Assembly (NCBI RefSeq): GCF_000708205.1
Contig: NW_014575563.1
Coordinates: forward strand, 489,361-553,360
Source of the DNA: Mixia osmundae IAM 14324
Lineage: Eukaryota > Basidiomycota > Mixiomycetes > Mixiales > Mixiaceae
Direction: 5' to 3'
Length of the DNA: 64,000 nucleotides
Program-made: the position numbers and the translations under genes
Part shown: positions 12,029 to 22,121 of the stretch, one piece after another
Numbering within the stretch: position 1 is the stretch's first letter
Layout of the letters: every line of letters starts with the position of its first letter
The notes under the pieces: generated by a model
What the model was told of the DNA's origin: nothing
Database searches by the model: none
Seen by the model: only the letters and a program-made list of their open reading frames with translations

Positions 12029-14994
12029 ATGTCGCTGATCTCAGACAAGGAGTGAGTATGGCGCATGCAGATGCAGAAGAGGAAGCTTATATACCATTGG
12101 CAGCTACTTGTTGCGCAGTCTGCGCATCCAATTCCACCGCAGCTTCGACGACCGGCTCAGCCTTGCATTGCTGGCTGCGGATACCTATGGCTCTCCTTCG
12201 GCTCACTCTATCCTCGCACGGCTAGATGATGATCATATTTATCCTGAGCTGGCAAGAGCAGGCAGCCCGGAGCTAGCATACGACGAGCAACATGGTCGAC
12301 GACGCGGAAACGGAGCGCAACCGGGCAATGAAAGCTTTCCAGCCTCGGGCACAAGTCTCAGGTACAGCGAAACAATCGGCAACCGTCATGCTGGACCTGG
12401 TATGCGAGTCTCTGGCCGGAAGAGCTCTAGAAATCCCCGTCATTCGTCGACAAGTCGATCGGTCCATGAGACAGCTCAATCTGACACTGCGCCATCAAGC
12501 TCACCGGCACACTCACGCGCTGCTCATTCGAGTGGACCACTACATCGAGCAGATGCGAGCACGTCACAAATGACACTAGATCAGCTTGTCGACTCTGATA
12601 ATGACTCTGATGCGTCTCTCGGCAACGCGAATGAGTCACCTAGCACAGCAAGCAGACCACAGAAGACACGTTCAACTGCCGTCCTACGCCGCGAACCACC
12701 TAAAGTGACTATTCAATCGCCGCTGGCCAGTCCTACACCGACGTCGCCTCAGAGTGCTGAAGCGGGTCTTACTCGCAATAATCGACAAAGTCATGCGCCT
12801 CAGACGCATGAGCAAGCCCTCACAGAGGCGATGGCGGCCGAAGACATTCAAGTCCTCCCATCTGCGCCCATAGCGATTGCATCGACAATGTCTGACCCGC
12901 AGCTTTCGGGCGACTCGCTCTCGACGGTGCCGATGACAGAAGATGACAGTTCCTATATCAACAGTATGAGTCGATCTACAAGTGTGACGCAAAGGACTCA
13001 AGGCGATCAAAAGCCTCCCGCCAGCGTGCCGCAGCAAGACTTGCGGCCGCCTGCCGCTGCTGAGTCTTCACCGCCACTTATCGAACCGCCACAGAACGCC
13101 CAATATCCTAGAGCACGACAACGACGTCGGGTCAACATTAGCGCTCTGCGTCCTCTGACTTTGCTGCCCATCCTCGAACCAGAACAGAATGTAAGCCCAA
13201 GGAGTGACTCGCCAATTCGTCCGCGCCCGCGCTCGCGTTCGGGCAGCTCTCCATCCTTAGCACCTTCGGTTGGCAAGCCAAGGCTAGACTCAAGATTGTC
13301 TCAAGAGATCTTGGCAGGATCAAAATATGACGTTGAGCATGATGACGGGAAGCAGTTCCCTTCGAGCAGGCAGCACAGTCGGACAAGCTCACAAGGTTCG
13401 TCGCAATTTGCAGACAGCTCTCAGGAGTACTCGGCCTCGCGGTCTCGCTCGCATAGTAGGAGCAAGCCAGACGCTGAGCCAATCGTCTTTGGCAAGCAAG
13501 TCCCGCCGTCCTTAGGCTTGCCCGCCAAATCGTTCCTTTCAATCGCACTGTCAAGTCAACAGAGCGATCAAGGCGACTCGAATCCTTTCAATCGGCTATA
13601 TGGCGCTCTATCGAGCAAAGAAGCCAATGCGATTCAGCTATCAGTCTATTTCCCGCATTCCGCCAAACCTTCTGCTCCCCTCAAGCTATCGCTCAAACCC
13701 GACTTGATCGCTGAGGAAGTCATTGGCGCGGGCTTGTGGGCCTACTGGAAGGATGGCAGAGAGCCAGCGCTCGACGTGGACAGCGACCTCGACACAGACA
13801 CTGCGGGCTGGAACTTACGAATGGTCGAAGATGATGGCATGGTCGATGAAGACTTTCCCGGTGAGTACTGGGCCTCGCCTGAGCACAGTAGGCCTGATAG
13901 ATCGAATGACAGCTCTGGACCGAATGCGGCCTATCGCAAAGTTTGCTTTCGAAGACTTTGCAGTCGTTCGAGCGAGCGGCAATCAACGTGAGTGCTCGGA
14001 CTCCCTCTTTGGTACGCAGTCTCACGTGGCATGCTGCAGAGAATCAGAACAAGGCAGCTCAAGCGACTTTATCACGTCGACCGTCTCGCATCATCGCACG
14101 GCAAGTACCCGTCGATGCCATTGCGGGCGAACGTCAAAAGGCAGCACTACCGGACCCTGCCATGAGTGCAGCTTCGCTCCAGGCGTACACTATGGGCGCC
14201 TCGTCTGCAATGGGCGTGCCGGTCTATCTGCGCATCAGATTGCCCATGGTCGGCCGCGATTCGCAGACAACGACGATCAATGTGCCTTCCGATATGTATC
14301 TGGCAGACGTGCTCGAGCTTGTCTGCAGAAAGAAAGGCATCTCAAAGCCTGCCGAATGGGCGCTTGCCGTGGCCGATCGAGAGCTTGTCGTGCCCCTCGA
14401 TCGGACCGTCGAGAGTCTCCGAGGCATGCATAGCTTGCGCCTCATCAGGCGGTCACGCTCGGCTGCTCAAGCCACGCCCAAGTCCAGACTGGGTCAGCTT
14501 CAGAACACGAACCCGAGTGCGTCTATCTTTAAGCGACTTTCCGAATCGACGCAGCCACGTTACGTATCTGCGACAGAGCTTACGTCGACGTACAAACGCT
14601 ATGTGCTTCAGCGGAAGCTACCCATGCCGCTCGGGCGCAACGAACGTATCCTCTCCATCGACGGTGACTACATCCACATTCTGCCGTCCGAATCGAAGGG
14701 TGCAACAGACAAGGGCCGAACGGCTAGCTATCACGTCGGCAACGTCGCCGATTGCAAGCAGAGCAAGAAAGCTTCTCGGTCTTTCAAGTTGGTCGTCTGG
14801 CGCGCAAAGGAAGCCAAGCGCTATGACTTTGAGGCAGCCGATTCTAGACAAGCTGGTGCGCATGCCTTGACCTGACAGGGATGGGGCTAATGCTGGGAAT
14901 TGCAGCTGATTGCGTCGCAACGATCAATCGCCTCAAGACGAATCATCGCGCACAGGCAGAAGCGCGTGCAGAGGCCAGAGCGAGGCGGCAATGA
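12029..14994 (+). CDS. AVO1: TORC2 subunit Sin1/Avo1
   Basis: Scaffold of TOR complex 2, recruiting substrates and the plasma membrane. Five exons (12029-12051, 12104-13860, 13913-13987, 14040-14855, 14906-14994) give about 919 residues. A 23-nt first exon encodes MSLISDKD, which joins to YLLRSLRIQFHRSF, the conserved Sin1 N-terminus. A long disordered Ser-rich region follows. The CRIM domain has NPFNRLYGAL, EEVIGAGLWAYWKDGREP and DDGMVDEDFPALDR; a Ras-binding-like domain then a C-terminal PH domain (YKRYVLQRKLPM to CVATINRLK) complete it. Its stop lies 4 bp before that of the convergent MTG1. Confidence 0.92.
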
Positions 14995-14998
14995 ACGA

Positions 14999-16573
14999 TC
15001 AAGCCCGTCTCCTCTGCTTGTTTTGGCGACGCTGTTGACTGCGAACAAATGCACTCCTGCCCGCCGCTTTGCCACGCTCTGTCTTGCTCAAGCCGTGATA
15101 ACGCGTCATCTTGCGAGAAGTCTTGGCCGAAGCGCTCAATGTGACTGCGTCCTTCTTGCTCGTCTCCTTCTTCTTGCGTGCTCTTTCAACGCGCTCCGTA
15201 TCGCTCTGCAGTTTCGCCGCTTTGCGTACCTGATTCTTACTTACATCCGCCTCGTCGGATTCGTCCAGAGGTATCGCCTCTTCTGCTGCGCGCTTCTGGA
15301 CAGCTTTTGGCACAGCCATCTTGCCACCGCCAGCTTTGAGCAGTCGGATGAGTTCGCTGATGTTGACATCTTCACCTCTGACAGAGCCAGATCTGTCGCG
15401 TGGTAGGTTGTCGAGCGTCCAGGGACCCATGTGACCCTTCCTGAATGCATCGATAAATGCAGCAGCAGCTTGCTGTAGATCTGGCTCTCCCCCTTTGCGT
15501 AACGCACCTGTCTTGCTTGCTAGTGCGCTCAGTACAACCTCGATATCGTCCGCAGGTAGAGGCGGGGTGAGAGTCTGCAGAAAGGGAGCTTCGCTTTCCT
15601 TTGTGAGAACAGCCATCAAGAACGCGGATGAGCTTACGCAAGTCTGGCGAAGCAGAGCGGCCGAAGAAACGAAGTGACAAGCAGTATAGTAAGTAGTCGG
15701 CAATACTCTCGGAATCGATCAAGCTCTCGTTGATGCCGGCAGTCAGGGCGAGCTTGAAAGCGCGTTCTGCTCCCTGTTCGCCCGTGCCGAGAAAAGGTAC
15801 CATGATGCCCGGCGTATCGTACACATAGATGGGAGGATCTTCGTAGACTCTGACGAGGCCGGTGAGCTTGCGCGTCACGCCCGCTACGGGTCCCGTCATG
15901 GCTGCTTTGGCTTTACCCATTCCCACACGTCTTAGCGCGTTGAGAAGTGAGGACTTGCCGACGTTGGGCATGCCGGCGATCAAGACACGCCTCGCACCGA
16001 CGGGAAGCTCAATCTCCCTGGCTCTGTTCGTCTTTGCAAGGTCGGTTCGTGTGAGTTCGGACTGTGCAGGACGTAGGCTGGCCGCCTGAAGGATAGTGTC
16101 CAAGATCCGTTTTACATCCTTGTCTGAGCGCGTGTCTGCAAACAGGGGCTCTCGTCCGGTTTGCAGACGTACAGCTCTTCGCAAAGGCTGGATGCGAGCG
16201 CGTGAGCTAGTATCCAAGGGGGAGAAAGCTTCAGAGCGCTTGCATTTTCGTACATGCGGTCTGCTAGGTCTGCTTTGGTATAGACGATCAATCTCTCGAC
16301 GGGCGCAACGGGTTTTGCCGGTCGCCTGGGCAGGCTCTTGCGTTTGCCCTTTGTGGGCCGTGGTGTGCCCGAGCGAGAGTGGCCGGCGACGAGGGAGTCA
16401 AAGATGGTGTTGACTGATGTGATGGGCAGACGAGCGTCTCTTGCCTCTACGACGAGATCGAGTGATGCCATCGTTGCTTCCATCTTTCGGATGCCCCGCT
16501 CCATGTGACCGATGTACCAGCTCGGAACAGAGACCGGGAAGTGGAATCTCGAACGAGGAACATAGCTGGCCAT
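14999..16573 (-). CDS. MTG1: Mitochondrial ribosome GTPase Mtg1
   Basis: Circularly permuted GTPase (YlqF/RbgA family) needed for maturation of the mitochondrial large ribosomal subunit. Three exons (16573-16254, 16206-15638, 15588-14999) give about 492 residues. The permuted motif order is visible: G4 (VYTKADLADR), then G1 (AGMPNVGKSSLLN), G2 and G3 (VYDTPGI). The start matches the family N-terminus FHFPVSVPSWYIGHMERGIR. The tail, about 100 Lys/Arg-rich residues after LLKAGGGK, is longer than usual. The second intron uses an AAG acceptor (exon 3 at 15588) and is less certain than the rest. Confidence 0.92.
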
Positions 16574-16690
16574 GCGACAAGTCAACGTCAACGTCAGGCC
16601 TTCAGGAGGGTGCGCCTTGGACTTTTTGCGCGACGAGACTCGACGAGACCTGGGTGGATCGTAGAGGTGACGTAGGCAGGGAGGATCCGG

Positions 16691-16933
16691 ATGACGAGGG
16701 CAGATGAGAGGCACTCGCTCGTCGTGCTCATCTTTGCTCTGTCAGTCTTGTTGCTGTCTTTCACGCTCTGGCTGCTCGCTTCGACATGTTTGGCAGGACC
16801 GCTACGGACGCTGCTCGAGTCTGCTCACGATGTCCTTTACCCTCGATCAAGAGAGACTGTGCGCCGCTACGCCCGCCTCGATCAAGGCATCAGTCGCAAT
16901 TACCCCACCTATTCGTCAGACGAAGACGAGTGA
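16691..16933 (+). CDS. Small single-pass membrane protein
   Basis: Intronless 80-residue frame, divergent from MTG1 (117 bp between starts) and convergent with the next gene. One strong hydrophobic segment (residues about 10-34, LVVLIFALSVLLLSFTLWLL) is followed by a basic stretch with RSRETVRRYARLD and an acidic end (SSDEDE). I do not recognise a family. The position in an otherwise empty 400-bp slot and the sensible composition support a real gene, but it is short. Confidence 0.5.
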   Translation: MTRADERHSLVVLIFALSVLLLSFTLWLLASTCLAGPLRTLLESAHDVLYPRSRETVRRYARLDQGISRNYPTYSSDEDE

Positions 16934-16981
16934 CAAGCAGAAAGCCTGATGCATGGACAAAGTCTACCCGCTCGCTGGATT

Positions 16982-17877
16982 CTATAGCTCACCCCGCTCC
17001 TCAAGCTCAAAGGCAGAGTCAAGCTTTGCTTCGACTTGCTCCCATACTTCGTCAGCTGGCCACTCGCCCGTGATCTCGAGGAAGTTGCCCTTGTGGCGAT
17101 AGTGGGCAATCAGATCTTTCGCTTCCTCGTCGAAACGCGCCTTGCTCTGCGGATCTGCGCCCCGCTCTGCTGCCTTGTCCGCTGGCGTATCGATGTAGAC
17201 GAAGCATAGGATCGGGCAGACCTGTAGTACCAGACCGGTGAGCTTGTGCAGTGATCGTCCTGGCTCGCGAAACTGACCTCATTTTCAAACCACTGAGCGT
17301 CTCTCAAGTTGCCCGGAAACCCATCGACGACCACCCTGAGCTTCTCGCCCCGATTGGCGGCAAGTTCTTTGGCGATGTCGGCCCACAGATCATCCTCTGC
17401 TGCTAGCGTGATCGCATCGAATCGCTTTCCGATGTTCTGCACCTGAGTCGATCTGCCGGACTTGGGTCCTCCTGCATGCTAGCATTCAGTCTGGCAACAG
17501 CACCCCGGACAGGGTTTGCGAACCTGTAGCAGGCGTACCGTCGTCAGCAGTGTCTGGGAAACGTCGAGACGGGACTCACCTAAGACAAAGACGACAGTGA
17601 CATCGTCCTTTTTGAAGAGTGTGCCCTGTCGATCGACCGCTATATCTGACTTGATGTTGCTTTGACCGTTACTGGCAGCGAAGCCCCCGGCGAGCAAGAG
17701 TGCGAAAAGGACGCCTAAGCCGGCTGGTCTGAAGGGTGCTCTGCTACTTGCGATCGAGCTTTGCTGATGCGACAAGAATGAGCCGCTGCATACTGATCTG
17801 GCCCTTGCTAGTTGCCTAGGTGCTTGTACTGAAGCTGTATGTCTTGCCCGGGTGGCTAGCCTGCTTGCCTTGAACAT
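16982..17877 (-). CDS. UMP/CMP-kinase-like protein, active site degenerate
   Basis: Adenylate-kinase-fold protein closest in pattern to fungal Ura6 (DDVTVVFVLGGP). Three exons (17877-17580, 17471-17278, 17221-16982) give about 243 residues. An Arg-rich N-terminus and a hydrophobic segment (LGVLFALLLAGGFAAS) suggest a mitochondrial or membrane location. The P-loop reads GGPKSGRST instead of GGPGAGKGT, the DGFPR arginine is Gly (DGFPG), the NMP-binding part is shortened, and the LID arginines (SGRxDDN) are absent although EVWEQVEAKL aligns with the C-terminal helix. The frame is intact over three exons. I infer a pseudoenzyme paralogue rather than the cell's main UMP kinase. Confidence 0.72.
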
Positions 17878-17984
17878 CCTCGTCTGTCAGATCAGAGATC
17901 AACGAGATTGTCCGCGATCTCTGATGACTTCATCTCTCGTCAAGGAGCGCGCCGAATTTTGTCCACAGCAGGCGTGCCTGCACA

Positions 17985-20072
17985 ATGGTTGCGCCTATGA
18001 CGTCGGATCAGCGGCAGCGCCAAGTCGAGTCCCACAAGATCAAGCTGTTGACTGTTCTGAATGCCCAGGCGGCGAGGCCAGCTCGACTGAAGCGACACGT
18101 CGACCCAGAGAGGGATTGGTATGCCATTGCGAAAAGAGTCAAGTTGCAGCAGGCAGCTCGCCACGAAGAGTCTGGATCCAGCGGAAAGGCTACTGCAGTG
18201 CTGGAGCTACCCCTAGACAAGGAAGATAAAGTGGCAGAGAGCGAGCAGGATGCGTTCAGCAGTCATTTTGCGCCTGAATCTGCACTCCTCTCCGCGCTGG
18301 AGCACAACGACGAAGCTTGGCGTTCTAGCTCTGCTGATCACGCGGTCGTGGGACGTCTGACAACGTGTCTCCCGTCTGGCAGCAAGGGTCTGCCGAGCGA
18401 CAAGTCGACCATCAACCCGACTCTGCTCGACAAACTCAAGACGTATGGCCAAGCGCGATACGGCTCGCAAACTCCCGCGACTGCAAAGTGGTTGTCGGAG
18501 ACGCTGGCAAGCTATCTCGATGTCTCCTACACGACTGTAGATCTGGATGAGCGAGACGCGTTGCGGGCTGCTGCTGCGATGCACGCAATGAATCATATCT
18601 ACAAGTGAGCATCAATCTGCGCAAACGCATGCACTGGTCTGATCGGCACGCAGAACCCGGTCAAAGGTCCTGAAGAACAACGAATATCTGGCCAAGAAGG
18701 AAGAGACGCTGAAAGGCAAGGAGAGAGAGACGCGCGATCAGGGATTCACCAGACCCAAAGTGCTCGTGCTCCTGCCGCTGCGCAACGCTGCTCTCGCCTG
18801 GGTCAAGCTTCTCACCCAGCTCTCATTGGCAGCTCAGGTCGACAATGCTGCGCGACTCGACAAAGACTTTGGTCTGCCAGAGGACGCGATAGATAGACTT
18901 GCCGAAGAGGGTACGGCGAGATACCCGGCCGACCATGTCGAGACGTTCAAGGGGAACATTGATGACGAGTTCCGCATGGGCATCAAGGTCACCCGCAAAG
19001 CTATCCGCTACTTCTCAGAGTTTTACTCGTCCGATATCATCGTGGCAAGTCCACTCGGTCTGCGCACAGCGATCGAAAAGGAGGACGATGCCGACTTCTT
19101 GTCTTCCATTGAGATCGTGCTGGCGGATCAGCTCGATGTCATGTCGATGCAAAATTGGGAGCACGTGCAGTTCGTCTTCAAGCATCTCAATCAGATTCCA
19201 AAGGAGTCCCATGGATGCGATTTCGCCCGCGTCAAGCCGTGGTATCTTGACGGCAAAGCCGCACAGCTGCGACAGACAGTTCTGCTCTCTTCGCTCGATT
19301 TGCCAGAGCATAGATCGCTCTTCGGTACTGCGCTCACCAATCGAGCTGGCAAGCTACGTACTGAGCGCGCACACGAAGGCACGATCAAGCTGGTAACATC
19401 GGGCATCAAGCAAGTCTTTGATCGCTTCGAGGTTTCCGACATGCTCAAGGAGGACGACGAGCGTTTCCAAGTCTTTACTCAGCGTGTATGCTTCGTCTTT
19501 CATCCTTGCGGCTGAGCTGACACCGAACGCAGACTTTGCCTATGCTCACGAGATCGGCCGTCGCCTCCTCCAACACGCTCATCTTTGTGCCGTCTTACTT
19601 TGACTTTATTCGCGTGAAACAGCACCTTCGAAAGTCGCTCAAGGAGGAACTCTCTTTCGCCGCAATTTCAGAGTATTCGACGAATAGCGAAGTTGCCCGG
19701 GCAAGAACGCTCTTCTTCCAAGGCAAAGTCAACTTTCTGCTACTTACTGAACGCTTCCATTTCTTCAAGAGGTACACAGGTCTCGTAAGTAAGTGGCATC
19801 TGCCTGACTAGAATGGCAGGTACCGCATTCGAGGAGCAAAGACAATCTGCTTCTATGCTCTGCCAGATCATCCGCAGTTCTATTCGGAGTATCTGAGCTA
19901 TCCCTTTCACCAGCGAGAGGATCAGCAGAATAGCTCACTCGACCCCTCCGAAGTGACGGCCTTCGTCTCGTTCAGCAGGTTCGACTATTTGCGTCTCGAG
20001 CGCATCGTCGGTACAGAAGACGCGCGGCGAATGGTCATGGCAGACGATACCGAGCGCTTTACCTTTATGTGA
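17985..20072 (+). CDS. UTP25: U3 snoRNP-associated protein Utp25
   Basis: Nucleolar SSU-processome factor (digestive organ expansion factor family), a degenerate DEAD-box-like fold acting in 18S rRNA processing. Four exons (17985-18604, 18654-19485, 19533-19771, 19820-20072) give about 647 residues. Family segments visible are RPKVLVLLPLRNAALAWV, DDEFRMGIKVTRK, SDIIVASPLGLRTAI, LADQLDVMSMQNWEHV, NTLIFVPSYFDFIRVK, ISEYS, LLLTERFHFFKRYRIRGAK and the end FSRFDYLRLERIVGT. The long acidic N-terminal domain seen in many orthologues is short here. Divergent from the UMP-kinase-like gene, 107 bp between starts. Confidence 0.93.
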
Positions 20073-20179
20073 TCTCATGACCTTTGATGTTGTACGCAAC
20101 TAGTGACACGTAGCGATTTGCCCGAAAGAGCAACGGCGCGCGAGTCATCATCCATCTGTCGGCAGCTCTTCACTTGAAC

Positions 20180-22107
20180 ATGCTCAGGTCCAGCGCGAGA
20201 CTGTCAGCGCGGACGAAGGCACTGCAGCGCTGCACATGTAGGCCTGCGCAAGTCAGAGCGCAAGTGCCACTACTAGTCAGCTCGTCGTCGGTTTCGGCAC
20301 GCCAACAGCGCTCATTCACAAGCTCCTCAGTCATGGCGCAGTCTGCCGTGCCACCCTATAGATTGGATCCCCCCTCGATTGCCGAAGAAGAGTCGCAGTT
20401 CGCGGCTACGGTACAGTCTATCAAGGATTGGTGGGCGACGCCGAGGTTCGCAGGTACGAAGCGAACGTACACCGCCGAAGAAGTAGCGAGCAAGCGAGGT
20501 TCACTGCCCGTCTCCCCGCTCAATTCGGCCAACATCTCTGCTCAAAAGCTCTTTGCGCTCTTCTCCCGAGCGGCACAGCAGGGCAAGCCCGTGCACACGA
20601 TGGGCGCGATAGATCCAGTCCAACAGTCCCAAATGGCAGCACATCAAGAGGTCGTCTACGTCAGTGGCTGGGCTTGCTCGAGCGTACTGACAACGGGCTT
20701 CAACGAGGTTGGTCCGGATCTTGGCGACTATCCGTATACAACGGTGCCGAATCAAGTGCAGAGACTCGTGAAAGCCCAGCAATTGCACGATCGCAAGCTT
20801 CTCGACGAACGCTTCTCCAAGACACGAGAGGAGCGAGAGAAGCTGCCATATGTAGACTATCTGCGTCCCATCATCGCAGATGGTGATACAGGTCACGGCG
20901 GGCTTTCGGCAGTCATGAAGCTCGCCAAAGCGTTTGGAGAAGCCGGCGTCAGTGCGGTCCATTTCGAGGATCAACTACATGGTGGCAAGAAGTGCGGTCA
21001 CCAAGCAGGCAAAGTTCTTGTGCCCTTTTCGGAGCATGTCAGTCGTCTGGCAGCGGCACGGATGCAATGGGACATCATGGGCCTCGAGACGCTTCTCATC
21101 GCTCGGACGGATGCAGAGAGTGCAAAGCTTATCAGCTCCTCTGCCGATATACGCGACCACGAGTTCATGCTTGGCGTCGAGCTGGAAGGCAAGGAGGATC
21201 TCAAGCCTATGGCCGAAGAAATCGCAACCGCAGAACGAGATGGCAAATCAGGCCCAGAGATTGATGCAATCGAAGTGAACTGGACCAAGAAGGTCGAGCT
21301 CGTCACCTTCCACGATGGTGTGTATGAGCATCCGCGGCGGGATGATGGCGCTGACTCGTTGTGCAGCCGTCAAGCGAGCAATCGATTCAGAGGCCAACAT
21401 TCTCGATAAGGAGTCCGCCTACCAAACCTATCTAGCTGGGACCAAAGGATTGGGCCTGTCTATTCGTGACCTGCGAGCTGCTGCTAAAGCGGTTCTGCGG
21501 CGAGAAGTGCTGTGGGACTGGGATCTGCCTCGCACGCGCGAAGGCTACTATCACTACAATGGCGGCGTCGAAGCTGCTCTCGCCCGTGTGCTTGCATTCG
21601 CGCCTTATGCCGACATGCTCTGGCTGGAGACGAAAAGCCCCGATCTCAAGCAGGCCACTGGCTTCGCTCGGCAGATTCGTTCGGCATATCCTGAAAAGTA
21701 AGCTGATAGCTGAGACTCTGCGTATGAGCTTACAGTGTGGCAGATGGCTCGTTTACAATCTATCGCCGTCGTTCAATTGGGCTGCGCATGGCTTCTCAGA
21801 TCAAGACTTGAAAAACTTCATCTGGGATCTCGGCAAGGAAGGCTTCGTCCTGCAACTGATCTCGCTGGCCGGCTTGCACACTGGCGCGACTATCACTTGC
21901 GAGCTCGCACGACGATACAAGACCGACGGCATGCTCGCCTATGTTGAGCTCGTGCAGCGAAGAGAGAAGGAGCTTGGCGTCGACGTGCTCACCCATCAGA
22001 AGTGGAGCGGCGCTTCGATGATCGATCGCATCCTCCAGTCCGTCTCTGCAGGCTCAAGCGCGACAGCTGCGTCGGGCAAAGACTCAACAGAAGGCTCCTT
22101 TCACTGA
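20180..22107 (+). CDS. Mitochondrial isocitrate lyase family; probably 2-methylisocitrate lyase
   Basis: Cleaves (2-methyl)isocitrate to succinate and glyoxylate or pyruvate; the methylcitrate cycle detoxifies propionyl-CoA in mitochondria. Three exons (20180-21317, 21367-21697, 21744-22107) give about 610 residues. The signature KKCGHQAGKVLVP includes the catalytic Cys. DPVQQSQMA, YVSGWACSSVLTTGFNEVGPD and YTTVPNQVQRL resemble the methylisocitrate lyase branch more than glyoxylate-cycle ICL1. An Arg/Ser-rich presequence of about 50 residues (MLRSSARLSARTK to RSFTSSS) supports mitochondrial import. A second in-frame ATG (20333) could give a form without it. The substrate call is inference. 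Confidence 0.87.
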
Positions 22108-22121
22108 TTCTATCAACCACA

